Assembly: GCA_009663185.1 (NCBI GenBank)
Contig: VJZX01000012.1
Location: 1 to 64,000 of the forward strand
DNA: 64,000 bases
Direction: 5' to 3'
Source of the DNA: Isoptericola halalbus
GTDB lineage: Bacteria > Actinomycetota > Actinomycetes > Actinomycetales > Cellulomonadaceae
Made by a program: the position numbers and the translations under genes
In this document: positions 25,654-34,479 of the stretch, piece by piece
Numbering within the stretch: position 1 is the stretch's first letter
Layout: each line of letters opens with the position of its first letter
The notes under the pieces: model-generated
Told to the model about the DNA's origin: nothing
The model's input: only the letters and a program-made list of their open reading frames with translations
Database searches by the model: none

Positions 25654-26595
25654 TCAGCCCTTGACGCCGGACTGGGTGAGGCTCGCGATGATCCAGCGCT
25701 GGGCCAGGAGGAAGAGCACGAACGCGGGCGCGATCGCGATGACCGTCGCGGCCATGACCTGGGCCAGGTTTCCGGCACCGTACGGGCCGAGCAGGAGCAC
25801 GAGCGCGAGCGGGAGCGTCGCGGTCTCGGTGCTGCTGAGGAGGATCGACGGCGCGAAGTACGCGTTCCAGCTCGTCAGGAACGTGATGATCCCGAGGGTG
25901 GAGACGCCGTTGCGCGCCAGCGGGAGCGCGACGAGCCGGTACGTCCCCCACGCGGAGGCGCCGTCGAGCCGTGCCGCCTCGAGGATGGACTCCGGGAGCG
26001 ACAGGAAGAACTGCCGCATGAGGAAGACTCCCAGCGCGCCGGTGAGGCCCGGCAGGATCAGGCTCAGGAGGTTGTCGACCAGCCCCCACGAGCTCATCAT
26101 CAGGAACAGCGGGATGATCGTGACCTGCGCGGGGACCATGAGGGAGGCCAGCAGCAGGACGAAGATCGAGCTCCGGCCGGGGAACCGGAGCCGGGCGAAC
26201 GCGTAGCCGGCCATAGGCGCGGTGACGATCATGCCGACGCTCGTCGCGATCGCCACGATCGCGCTGTTGAGCATGTTGCGCAGGATCGGCACCGGGCCGC
26301 CCACGGCGTCGGCGAAGTTCGACCACCGGAACTCCGTGGGCAGCCACTGCGGCGGCAGGTCGTAGGCGTGCCCCGGCGACCGCAGGGACGTGGTGAGCAT
26401 CCACAGGAACGGGGCGATCATCGCGACCGCGCCCAGCCCCAGCAGGACCATCGCGACGACCTGGCCCGCGCTGACGCGGCGCACTCCCCGCCGTCGGCGG
26501 GCGATCGGGGCGGGACGATCCCCCGGGAGGACCGGTCGCGCCTCGGTCGCGCCCGCCTCGCCGGCGGGCAGGCTGACGACGGCGTGGTTACTCAT
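25654..26595 (-). CDS. Carbohydrate ABC transporter permease (MalG type), fructan-type operon
   Basis: A 313-residue permease with a 45-residue basic N-terminal lead and six hydrophobic segments; the EAA loop is EAARLDGASAWGTYRLVALP. C terminus QRWIIASLTQSGVKG is typical for MalG. It overlaps the end of the upstream permease gene by 8 bases and is followed, 24 bases later, by the GH172 gene with AAAGGA as ribosome-binding site, so transport and hydrolysis are in one operon. Confidence 0.9.
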   Translation of the reverse strand: MSNHAVVSLPAGEAGATEARPVLPGDRPAPIARRRRGVRRVSAGQVVAMVLLGLGAVAMIAPFLWMLTTSLRSPGHAYDLPPQWLPTEFRWSNFADAVGGPVPILRNMLNSAIVAIATSVGMIVTAPMAGYAFARLRFPGRSSIFVLLLASLMVPAQVTIIPLFLMMSSWGLVDNLLSLILPGLTGALGVFLMRQFFLSLPESILEAARLDGASAWGTYRLVALPLARNGVSTLGIITFLTSWNAYFAPSILLSSTETATLPLALVLLLGPYGAGNLAQVMAATVIAIAPAFVLFLLAQRWIIASLTQSGVKG

Positions 26596-27517
26596 AGTGG
26601 ACCCACCGCTTCCTCATCCGGAACTGCACGAGCGTGACGACGAGGATCAGGGCGAAGAGGCTCACCGCGATCGCCGACGCGTAGCCCATGTCGTACGAGC
26701 TGAACGCCTTCTCCGTCAGGTACATGACGACGCTGCGCGAGGAGTCGCCGGGCCCGCCGCGGGTCAGGACGATGATCGACTCGTAGATCTGGAAGGCGCC
26801 GATCACCGTCGTGGTGACGTTGAAGAACGTCGCCTGGCTGATCATCGGCAGGACGATCCGTCGGAACCTCTGCCACGGCCCCGCCCCGTCGATCTCCGAG
26901 GCCTCGACGACGTCGCGGGGCACCTCCTGGAGCGCCGCGACGTAGATCAGCATCGCGAACCCGATGTTGCGCCAGGTGTCGACGACGATGACCGTGACCT
27001 TCGACATCGACGGGCTGTTGAGCCAGTCCACGGGCGCGACGCCGATCGTCGACAGGTAGTAGTTGACGATTCCCGTGTCCTTCTGGAACAGCGCCTGCCA
27101 GATGATCGAGACGTAGACCAGCGCCACGAGGTACGGGAAGAAGTACGCCGAGCGGAACAGGACCGTGAGCCAGCGCGGCATGTGCTGGTTGATGAGCACC
27201 GCCGCCGCGAGCGCGACCGCGTTGATGAGCACGACCGCGGCCGCGACGTAGACGAACGTGTTGCCGTAGGTCTGCAGGAGACGCTCGTCGCCGAGCATCT
27301 TCGTGTAGTTGTCGAGACCCACGAGCTCCGGGGGCCGCAGGATCGTGTACTTCGTGAGCGAGAGGTAGATCGCGGCGAGGACGGGCCCGAGGACGAAGAC
27401 GACGAACCCGAGGACGGACGGTGCGATGAACGCGTACCCGGTGATCGCCTCGCGCCGGACGGCCGACGTGCGCCACGTGCCGGCGGCCTGGCGGGTGCTA
27501 CTGGTCGGCGAGCGCAT
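26588..27517 (-). CDS. Carbohydrate ABC transporter permease (MalF type), fructan-type operon
   Basis: A 309-residue permease. The start is the ATG at 27517 (MRSPTSSTRQAAG), which lies 20 bases inside the end of the binding-protein gene; the frame is open further upstream but there it is arginine/serine-rich. Hydrophobic segments start at AITGYAFIAPSVLGFVVFVL; the EAA loop is EASEIDGAGPWQRFRRIVLP. It pairs with the downstream MalG-type subunit. Confidence 0.9.
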   Translation of the reverse strand: MRSPTSSTRQAAGTWRTSAVRREAITGYAFIAPSVLGFVVFVLGPVLAAIYLSLTKYTILRPPELVGLDNYTKMLGDERLLQTYGNTFVYVAAAVVLINAVALAAAVLINQHMPRWLTVLFRSAYFFPYLVALVYVSIIWQALFQKDTGIVNYYLSTIGVAPVDWLNSPSMSKVTVIVVDTWRNIGFAMLIYVAALQEVPRDVVEASEIDGAGPWQRFRRIVLPMISQATFFNVTTTVIGAFQIYESIIVLTRGGPGDSSRSVVMYLTEKAFSSYDMGYASAIAVSLFALILVVTLVQFRMRKRWVHYE

Positions 27518-28814
27518 CGCGGACCTCGTCGTCGGCCTTGGCGAGCTCCGTCTCCACGTCGGCCCCGGCCATGATCTTGTCCATGGCCCGCATGAACGCC
27601 GGCTCGAGCGTGTTGAAGACCGTCGGGGCGGGTACGGGCCGCGCCGACCCGATCGACCGGTAGTAGAGGTCGGCGCGGGCGGGGAACTTCGCGAACTCCT
27701 CCGACATCGCCGCCACCTCCATCGACGGGACGGCCGCACCGGCGGTCGCCCAGTCCTTCTGCGTCTCCTCGCTCGCGAGCGCCTTGATGAGCTCCCACGC
27801 GAGGTCCGGGTTCTCGGAGGTCCCGGAGATCGCGAACCCGCCGCCGCCCCAGACCGTCGTCTGCTCGGTGTTGCGGGGCCAGGGCAGGACGTCGTAGTCC
27901 GTGAAGCCGGCGTCCTCGAACGGTCCGACCAGCCAGTGCCCGGCGCCGGTCATCGCGACCTTGCCCGCCGGGAAGAGCTGGTACGGGTCGGCGCCCTTGG
28001 GCTGCGGGGCGACTCCTCGCTCGACGACGAGGTCGCGGACCCACTCGATCGCCTCGACCGTCGCGGGGTCGGACATCGTGGGCTCGGAGAGGTCGTCGCT
28101 CATGGTCGACGCCGAGCTCGTGTAGAGCCACGGCATGAGGCCGAAGTTGAAGTACGGCAGCCCGAACCCGTAGACCTTGTCCTCGCCGGACCCGGTCGTG
28201 AGCTGCTCCGCGATCTCGACGAAGTCGTCCCAGGTCCAGTCGTCGGCCGGGCGCTCGATGCCTGCCTCCTCGAACATCCGGGTGTTGTAGTAGATGAGCA
28301 TCGAGTTCCACGTGTTCGGCACGAGGTACTGCGACCCGTCGGAGGAGAAGCCCTCGACCAGGGTGGGGTTCATCGCCTCGAAGAGCGGGCCCGACTCCGG
28401 GTCGTTGGCGAGGTAGCCGTCGAGCGGCGCGAAGAGCTCGTTGTACACGCCGAGCTCGAAGCCCTCGGTCGCGATGTTGATGACGTCGGGCGCGTCACCG
28501 GCGGCGACGGACGCGACGAGCTTGTTCACGTACTCGGTCCACGTCGTGATCGGGGTGAAGTCGTTCTTTACGGTGACGTTCGGGTAGGCCTCGCTGAACC
28601 GCTCGATCGCGGCGTCGTAGACCGCCTTGTCGGCGGGGTCGCCCCAGTTGGAGATCGTGATCTCGGCAGTGACGTCCGACTCGGGCGCGGTGTAGGGGCC
28701 GTCGGTGCCGGGGGTCTCGGCCGGCCCGCCGCCGGAGCAGCCGGCGAGGGTCACGAGCCCGGCCGCGACGGCCGCGGCGGTGAGCGCGCGGGCGCGCCTG
28801 CGGATGGTTGCCAT
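27498..28814 (-). CDS. Extracellular sugar-binding lipoprotein, fructan-type operon
   Basis: A 438-residue family 1 solute-binding protein. Signal and lipobox LVTLAGC at residues 19-25; mature part starts with a Gly/Pro linker, then AEITISNWGDPADKAVYDAA, NTWNSMLIYYNTRMFEEAGI, GKVAMTGAGHWLVGPFEDAG and a final helical lobe. ATG 28814 is preceded by GGGAG. It follows the LacI gene by 65 bases on the same strand and starts the transporter part of the operon. Substrate inferred from GH32/GH172: fructo-oligosaccharide or difructose anhydride. Confidence 0.9.
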   Translation of the reverse strand: MATIRRRARALTAAAVAAGLVTLAGCSGGGPAETPGTDGPYTAPESDVTAEITISNWGDPADKAVYDAAIERFSEAYPNVTVKNDFTPITTWTEYVNKLVASVAAGDAPDVINIATEGFELGVYNELFAPLDGYLANDPESGPLFEAMNPTLVEGFSSDGSQYLVPNTWNSMLIYYNTRMFEEAGIERPADDWTWDDFVEIAEQLTTGSGEDKVYGFGLPYFNFGLMPWLYTSSASTMSDDLSEPTMSDPATVEAIEWVRDLVVERGVAPQPKGADPYQLFPAGKVAMTGAGHWLVGPFEDAGFTDYDVLPWPRNTEQTTVWGGGGFAISGTSENPDLAWELIKALASEETQKDWATAGAAVPSMEVAAMSEEFAKFPARADLYYRSIGSARPVPAPTVFNTLEPAFMRAMDKIMAGADVETELAKADDEVRDALADQ

Positions 28815-28879
28815 GGAATGCTCCCTTGCATCTGTGGTTGATCGAGGCCCGCGCGGCGCGCGGAGCGAGACAGGACGGC

Positions 28880-29887
28880 TCAGGCGTGGCGCCCGAGCGC
28901 GGGACCGACGGCGGTGGAGTCGCGCTGCTGGACGACGGACGGGATCCGGACGGTCTGCGGCTCGCGGTCCTTGTCGGCGATCCGCTCCCGCAGGAGGCGC
29001 ACCGCCGCGGCACCGACCTCGAAGGCGGGCTGGCGCACGGTCGTGAGCCGAGGCTGGAACAGGTCGGGGTAGGCGAAGCCGTCGAACACGGCGAGCGCGA
29101 TGTCGTCCGGCACGGCGATCCGGGCGTCCTGCAGCGCCTCGAGCGTCTGGGCAGCGAGGACGGTCGAGCACGCGATCACCGCCGTCGGCAGCGACGTCGC
29201 GAGCGCGGCCGCGATGTCGGCGGGGACCGTGTCGGCGCCCCGCTCCCCCTCGACGACGAACTGGTCGGCGCGGTCGAGGCCCGCCTCGTCGACGACCGCG
29301 AGGAACCCGTCGCGCCGCTCGCGCAGCGTCGGGACCCGCGTGTCGCCGGCCACCAGCAGCATCCTGCGGTGGCCCTGCCCCACCAGGCCGCGGACCAGCC
29401 CGCGCATCGCGGCGTCGTTGTCGGCGCCGACCTGGTCCGCGTCGTCGACGCCGAGGCGGTCCATGAGCACGAAGGGCACGTCCGAGCCGCGCAGCTCGGC
29501 GAGGACCTCGTCGCGCGAGCCGGCCACACGGGCCAGCACCATCCCGTCGACCCGGCGCTCGAGGAGTGCCCGCACGGCGTTCTCCTCCCGCTCGGGTGAC
29601 TCGTCGGAGTTGGCGAGCAGCAGCGTGAGACCCTCGGCCGCGGCGGCCTCCTGGACCCCGTGGACCATCTCGGCGAACGCAGGCTCGCCCGCGTCCGACA
29701 CGACGAGGCCGATGCTGTCGGTCCGCGAGCGCCGCAGCGCGCGCGCCAGTGCGTCCTGGCGGTAGCCCGACTCCTCGACGGCGCGCAGGACGCGGTCCTT
29801 CGTCTCCTGCTCGACTCGCCGCGTGCCGTTGAGCACGTGCGAGACGGTCGTCACCGACACTCCCGCCAGCCGAGCCACATCACTCAT
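28880..29887 (-). CDS. LacI family transcriptional regulator of the fructan-type operon
   Basis: A 335-residue repressor starting at ATG 29887 (MSDVARLAGVSVTTVSHVLN, the complete HTH), followed by hinge ESGYRQDALARALRRSRT and an effector domain ending QRDSTAVGPALGRHA. A longer frame reaches 29965 but would put the HTH in the middle and run through the promoter. It heads the operon LacI, binding protein, permease, permease, GH172, GH32, and is likely autoregulated. Confidence 0.9.
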   Translation of the reverse strand: MSDVARLAGVSVTTVSHVLNGTRRVEQETKDRVLRAVEESGYRQDALARALRRSRTDSIGLVVSDAGEPAFAEMVHGVQEAAAAEGLTLLLANSDESPEREENAVRALLERRVDGMVLARVAGSRDEVLAELRGSDVPFVLMDRLGVDDADQVGADNDAAMRGLVRGLVGQGHRRMLLVAGDTRVPTLRERRDGFLAVVDEAGLDRADQFVVEGERGADTVPADIAAALATSLPTAVIACSTVLAAQTLEALQDARIAVPDDIALAVFDGFAYPDLFQPRLTTVRQPAFEVGAAAVRLLRERIADKDREPQTVRIPSVVQQRDSTAVGPALGRHA

Positions 29888-29908
29888 CCGGGCCACATCG
29901 CCTCCAGC

Positions 29909-29965
29909 CAATCGTTTGCGCGATCGATTGCGTCCCATCAAACGGCGACAAACGGTCGATGTCAA
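29909..29965 (-). promoter_or_regulatory. Sigma-70-type promoter with downstream palindromic operator
   Basis: On the leftward strand, TTGACA (29960-29965) and TTTGAT (29937-29942) are separated by 17 bases, an almost ideal vegetative promoter. Just downstream, positions 29909-29930 carry CAATCG and CGATTG arms around a 10-base centre, a LacI-like operator placed at the expected transcription start of the LacI-headed operon. Confidence 0.65.
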
Positions 29966-29981
29966 GAGGGAGGATCGAAAC

Positions 29982-30926
29982 TCAGCCCCGGTGGCGACGG
30001 AGGGTCGCGAGCACCTCCGCGCGGTGCGGCGCGGCCTCTTGCGCCCCCGGCCGGGTCACGGCGAGCGCACCGGCGACTCCCGCAACCCGCGCAGCCTCCG
30101 CCAGGTCCACGCCACGCGCCAGCTCGGCGGCAAGCACGCCGCAGAACGTGTCCCCCGCTCCGGTGGTGTCGACGGCGACGACCTCGATCCCCGGGACGCG
30201 GACGTCGAGGCGGCCGCGGCGCGCCACGAGCGACCCCTCGCCACCCAGGGTCACGACGACGGCGGGCACCCGGGAGAGCAGCACGCGTGCGAGCTCGGAG
30301 GGCTCTTCCGCGGGGTTCTCCCCTCCGCGTCCGGCGAGGTCGGCCGCCTCGTGCTCGTTGACGACCAGAACGTCGACCGCACGCCACACCGCGTCGGGCA
30401 GGTCCCGCGAGGGCGCCGCGTTGAGGACGAACGGCACACCGGGCCGGCGCGCCCCGGCCGCAGCGACGACGGTCTCGACCGGGATCTCGAGCTGCGCGAG
30501 GACGACGTCGGCCGACGCGATCAGCTCTCTCGCGCCGTCGTCGACCGTCACGCGGTCGTTCGCGCCCGGGGCGACCACGATCGCGTTCTCCCCGTCGGTC
30601 GACACCGTGATGAGCGCGGTGCCGGTCGGGGCGCCGACCCTCGGCACGCCGTCCGTGCGCACCCCCGCCCCGGCGAGCGACCGCAGGAGGAGCTCCGCGC
30701 CGTCGTCGCGCCCGAGCGCTCCGACCAGCACGGTGTCGGCCCCGCCGGCGCGCGCAGCCGCGACGGCCTGGTTGGCGCCCTTGCCGCCGGGACTGCGGCG
30801 CAGCTCGCCGCCGAGGATCGTCTCCCCACCGCGCGGGTGCCGCGGCACGTCCACGACCACGTCGACGTTCGCCGATCCGACGACGACGACGCGCCCGGCG
30901 GCGTGCTCACCACCGCTGTTGCCCAT
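29982..30926 (-). CDS. Ribokinase-type PfkB sugar kinase
   Basis: A 314-residue kinase. N-terminal VVVVGSANVDVVVDVPRHPR and GGKGANQAVAAARAGG give the substrate-binding signature; VDTTGAGDTFCGVLAAELAR carries the anion hole and catalytic aspartate. ATG 30926 is chosen for AGGAG six bases upstream; a GTG 18 bases earlier is possible. Close to ribokinase in both signatures. Last gene of the GntR/Tct operon; it probably phosphorylates a sugar released by the aldolase-type enzyme upstream. Confidence 0.86.
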   Translation of the reverse strand: MGNSGGEHAAGRVVVVGSANVDVVVDVPRHPRGGETILGGELRRSPGGKGANQAVAAARAGGADTVLVGALGRDDGAELLLRSLAGAGVRTDGVPRVGAPTGTALITVSTDGENAIVVAPGANDRVTVDDGARELIASADVVLAQLEIPVETVVAAAGARRPGVPFVLNAAPSRDLPDAVWRAVDVLVVNEHEAADLAGRGGENPAEEPSELARVLLSRVPAVVVTLGGEGSLVARRGRLDVRVPGIEVVAVDTTGAGDTFCGVLAAELARGVDLAEAARVAGVAGALAVTRPGAQEAAPHRAEVLATLRRHRG

Positions 30927-30963
30927 GCCCTGCTCCTGGCTCACGCGACCGATCGTGCCGTGC

Positions 30964-31821
30964 TCAGCGGTGCGCCGCGACGGCATCACCGATCGCGGCG
31001 CGTGTCGCGTCGTCGACGGCGGGCAACGCCATCCGCGACGCCCAGGCGGCGCCGTCGCGTGCGGCCATCGCCGCCTTGAGCCGCGGGACGGTCGGACCGA
31101 CCAGCGGGACGATCTCCTGCACGACCCGCTGGAGCCCGTCCGCGGCGGGGTCGCCGGCGTCGAGCGCCCGCGCGAGCGCGGCGAACGTCTCGGGGAATGC
31201 GCTCGAGACCCCGGACACGACGCCGGTCCCGCCGGCCGCGAGGACCGCCGGGAGCGTGGCGTCGTCGCCCGAGTAGAGCTCCTGGCCCTCGCCCAGCACG
31301 GCCGCATACTCGGGCAGCCGCGCCGCGGCCCCGCCCGAGAGCTTGGCGCCCACCATGCCCGACAGCGCCATGACGCGCGCGAACACCTCCGGCTGGACCA
31401 CCATCCCGGTCCGCTCGGGGAAGAGGTACGCGTAGACCTCGGCCTGCGGGTGCGCCTCGGTGAGCGAGCGGAAGAACGTGACGACGCCGTCGTCGTCGGT
31501 CGGCAGGTAGTACGGGCTGAGCAGGGTGAGGCGCCGGATGCCCAGCGCTGCGACGGCGTCGGCGAGACGCAGCACCTGCCGCGAGCTGCCGTGACCGAGA
31601 TGCGCGATGACCCGCTCCGTGCCAAGCATGTCCACCGACCGCCGGAACAGCTCGACCCGCTCGTCGTCGTCGAGCGCGGGGAACTCTCCGGTCGTCCCGG
31701 CGACGAGCGCGCCGCCGACGTGCGGCGCGATGGCCGCGAGCGCCGCGTCGTAGGCCGCGAGGTCGAGGTCGCCGGTGGGCGTGAACGGGGTGGGTACGGC
31801 GCTGATGATGCGAGCGGTCAT
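30964..31821 (-). CDS. Dihydrodipicolinate synthase / N-acetylneuraminate lyase family protein
   Basis: A 285-residue (beta/alpha)8 class I aldolase of the DapA superfamily: AVPTPFTPTGDLD, then GTTGEFPALDDDERVELFRR, YLFPERTG (position of the catalytic tyrosine, YN-PGRTG in DapA) and GMVGAKLSGG with the Schiff-base lysine. The LFPERTG and KLSGG variants are unlike true DapA, and lysine synthesis makes no sense in this operon. A sugar-acid lyase or dehydratase role is more likely. ATG 31821; GGAAG upstream. Confidence 0.82.
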   Translation of the reverse strand: MTARIISAVPTPFTPTGDLDLAAYDAALAAIAPHVGGALVAGTTGEFPALDDDERVELFRRSVDMLGTERVIAHLGHGSSRQVLRLADAVAALGIRRLTLLSPYYLPTDDDGVVTFFRSLTEAHPQAEVYAYLFPERTGMVVQPEVFARVMALSGMVGAKLSGGAAARLPEYAAVLGEGQELYSGDDATLPAVLAAGGTGVVSGVSSAFPETFAALARALDAGDPAADGLQRVVQEIVPLVGPTVPRLKAAMAARDGAAWASRMALPAVDDATRAAIGDAVAAHR

Positions 31822-31861
31822 GGTCTTCCTTCGAGTCGGTGGACGACGGCGGTCGAGCAGG

Positions 31862-32962
31862 TCAGGAAGCGAGGAGCGCGAGCGGGACCACGGCTTCGAC
31901 GATGCCACGGCGCTGCCAGGTGTAGGTGATGAGGAGCCCGTCGCGGTCCAGCACCGCCGCCGGGTAGGAGTACTCGCCCGTGCCGTCGGTGCCGACGCCG
32001 CCGTCGGCGGGCTCGAGTGCCGGGCCCGGGGGCGGCGGCGACGGGACGAGCGGCGGCTCGTCCTCGACAGGCGTCCGACCGTCCTCGACGACGAGCGTCT
32101 GCCGCCACGTCCGTCCGTCGTCGCCGGAGAGGGAGACGACGAGCGGGCAGCGAGCGCCCCAGTCACCTGCGACGGGATTGTGGACGCACGCGACCCGACC
32201 GCCCGGCAGGGCGACCACGGCGAGCCCTGAGTTGTTGTTCGGCAGGTCGGTCGGCTCGGCGACCGACCACGTCCGGCCCCCGTCCGTCGAGGACGAGCGC
32301 AGCGCCCGGCCCTCGGTGCTGCGCAGGAGAGCGTGCACGCGCCCGCCAAGGACCCACAGGGCGGGCTGGATCGCGCCGGCGCCCCGCAGACGCCGACGGT
32401 CGAGCGGGATCGGTGCGGCGTGCCACGTGCGGCCGCCGTCCTCGGAGCGGTCGACGAACGGCTGCCAACGCGGGCGGTCACCCCATTCCTCGGTCGACCC
32501 CGGGGCGAGCCACGCGCCCCCGGAGGCGAGAACGGGCGGGTTCTTCACCGGCCCGCGGCCCCCGACGTCGCCCGGGACGAGCTCGGCCGCGTCCGACCAC
32601 GTCCGCCCACCGTCGGTCGAGCGGCGCACCCACGTGGTCCAGGCCGAGATCCGTGCGCCGCGACGCAGGAACAGCCAGAGATCGCCCGCCTGGCCGTGCG
32701 CGAGCACCGGGTTCCAGCGCGCGACCTCGCCCGCGTCGATGACGACGGGCTCCTCCCAGGGACCTCGCGGTCCCCGCCGCGCGAGCCACACCCGGTTGTC
32801 CGGGGTGCCCTCGCGCGTGCCGGCGAACCAGGCGGCGAGCGCCCCGTCCGCGTGGGTGAGAACCGTCGACGCGTGCGCCTGGCGCCAGCCGGGGTGGTCG
32901 ACCGCGACCCAGCGTCGGCGCACGCGCGGGACCACCTGCGCCGCACGAACGTCCGGAGTCAC
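31862..32962 (-). CDS. Sialidase-like (exo-alpha-sialidase/BNR repeat) protein
   Basis: A 366-residue six-blade-propeller-type protein without signal peptide. Four Asp-box motifs are seen: STDGGRTWS (near residue 120), SEDGGRTWH, STDGGRTWS and SGDDGRTWR. WFAGTREGTPDNRVWLARRG near the N terminus and KNPPVLASGGAWLAPGSTEE fit the DUF4185/sialidase-like group often annotated exo-alpha-sialidase; the arginine triad is not certain. It starts at GTG 32962, overlapping the tctA stop. Probably intracellular hydrolase or lyase acting on the imported acid sugar. Confidence 0.75.
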   Translation of the reverse strand: MTPDVRAAQVVPRVRRRWVAVDHPGWRQAHASTVLTHADGALAAWFAGTREGTPDNRVWLARRGPRGPWEEPVVIDAGEVARWNPVLAHGQAGDLWLFLRRGARISAWTTWVRRSTDGGRTWSDAAELVPGDVGGRGPVKNPPVLASGGAWLAPGSTEEWGDRPRWQPFVDRSEDGGRTWHAAPIPLDRRRLRGAGAIQPALWVLGGRVHALLRSTEGRALRSSSTDGGRTWSVAEPTDLPNNNSGLAVVALPGGRVACVHNPVAGDWGARCPLVVSLSGDDGRTWRQTLVVEDGRTPVEDEPPLVPSPPPPGPALEPADGGVGTDGTGEYSYPAAVLDRDGLLITYTWQRRGIVEAVVPLALLAS

Positions 32963-34479
32963 CGGCTGCGCCCGGCGGCGGCGCGCGGTCGCTCGGAGGG
33001 CGCCTCCGCACGGCGCGAGGCTCGCACCCGGGCGACGATCGGCGTCGCGAGCCCGACGAGGGCGAGCACCAGCAGCACCGCCGAGATCGGCTGCGTGACG
33101 AGCGCCGTCGGGCCGTCGATGAGCAGGGTGCGGCGCAGGTTCGCCTCGGCGAGCGGGCCCAGCAGCAGGCCCAGGACGACGGGGCCGGCCGGGAATCCGG
33201 TGCGCTTCATGGCGAGGCCCAGCACACCGGAGCCCAGCATGACCCACACCGTGTACATCGAGTTCGTGGTCGTGTAGGTCCCGACGACGCAGAAGATGAG
33301 GATCCCGGCCCACAGGAAGTGGTGGGGCAGGTCGAGCAGCCGCACCATGCCGCGCATGCGCACGAGACTGATTCCGAGTGACAGGACGGTCGCGACGATC
33401 ATGATTGCGGCGATCGTGACGACGAGCTCAGGGTCGTTGCTGAACAGGGACGGCCCGGGCTGAAGTCCCCAGATGACCATCGACCCGATCATGACGGCCA
33501 TGACCGAGTCGCCCGGGATACCCAGGGCCATGGTCGTGGTCAAGGAGCCGCCGAGCGTCGCGCTCGACGACGTGTCGGCCGCCGCCAGGCCCTCGAGCGA
33601 GCCCTTGCCGAACTTCTCGGGCTCCTTCGACATCCGCTTGGCGCGGTCCCAGCCGATCAGGCCGGCGATGTCGCCGCCCGCGGCAGGGACGATGCCGACG
33701 ACGGTGCCGATCACGGAGCCAAGGGCGAACGGCTTGCGCATCTGCGCGAGCTCACCGCGCGTGGGCCACCACCGGCCCAGGGAGGAGATGGGCCGGAGCA
33801 CGTGCGCTCGATGCACCAGGAGCTGGTCGAACAGCTCCGCGATGCCGAAGAGGCCGATGATCACGGCGATGAAGGGCAGACCGGAGTTGAGGTCGTTGAC
33901 GCCGAAGACGAACCGCTCGTCGCCCGTGACGGGGTCGCGGCCGACGGTGGCGATGGCAAGACCGCCGATGCCGGCGATGACGCCCTTGAGGATCGACCGG
34001 GAGGAGATCGAGATCATGACCGTGAGGCCGAAGACGACGAGCGCGAACATCTCCGCGGGTCCGAAGTTGAGCGCGAGCTGCGCGATCGGCCGGGCCGCCA
34101 GGAGGAACACGGCCATGGACACCAGGATCCCGCCCGTGGTGACGAACGATGACGCGACGAGCGCGAGGCCGGCCTTGCCCTGCTTGGCGAGCGGGTAGCC
34201 GTCCAGCGTGGTGGCGATGGCGGCGGGCGTGCCGGGCGTGTTGACGAGGATCGACGGGATCCGGTCGCCGTAGTTGGCGCCGACGTAGATCGTGAGCAGG
34301 ACCGCGAGGCCCTGCACCGGCTCGAGGGTCAGCGTGAAGCCGGCCGCGAGCGCGACGGCCATGGACCCGGTCACTCCGGGGAAGGCACCCACGAGGGTGC
34401 CGACGAGGAGCCCGGCCAGGAGGCAGACGAGCACCGTCGGGTCGAGCAGCGGGGCGAGCCCGTCGACGAGGACGTTCAC
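32959..34479 (-). CDS. tctA: Tripartite tricarboxylate transporter large permease TctA
   Basis: A 506-residue TctA with about twelve hydrophobic segments and the hallmark GAFPGVTGSMAVALAAGFTL near residue 33, IYVGANYGDRIPSILVNTPG, GYPLAKQGKAGLAL, and GDIAGLIGWDRAKRMSKEPE. GTG 34479 overlaps the tctB stop. With TctB and TctC it forms a secondary carboxylate importer that uses a periplasmic binding protein. Confidence 0.94.
   Translation of the reverse strand: MNVLVDGLAPLLDPTVLVCLLAGLLVGTLVGAFPGVTGSMAVALAAGFTLTLEPVQGLAVLLTIYVGANYGDRIPSILVNTPGTPAAIATTLDGYPLAKQGKAGLALVASSFVTTGGILVSMAVFLLAARPIAQLALNFGPAEMFALVVFGLTVMISISSRSILKGVIAGIGGLAIATVGRDPVTGDERFVFGVNDLNSGLPFIAVIIGLFGIAELFDQLLVHRAHVLRPISSLGRWWPTRGELAQMRKPFALGSVIGTVVGIVPAAGGDIAGLIGWDRAKRMSKEPEKFGKGSLEGLAAADTSSSATLGGSLTTTMALGIPGDSVMAVMIGSMVIWGLQPGPSLFSNDPELVVTIAAIMIVATVLSLGISLVRMRGMVRLLDLPHHFLWAGILIFCVVGTYTTTNSMYTVWVMLGSGVLGLAMKRTGFPAGPVVLGLLLGPLAEANLRRTLLIDGPTALVTQPISAVLLVLALVGLATPIVARVRASRRAEAPSERPRAAAGRSR

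Noticed and set aside
22952-26404. 1150-residue frame on the - strand
   Set aside because: Only its last 438 codons (GH32) are a gene; the rest is out of frame across GH172 and a permease, with low-complexity sequence.
30964-31821. True dapA (lysine biosynthesis)
   Set aside because: Active-site surroundings differ from DapA (LFPERTG, KLSGG) and the operon is catabolic.
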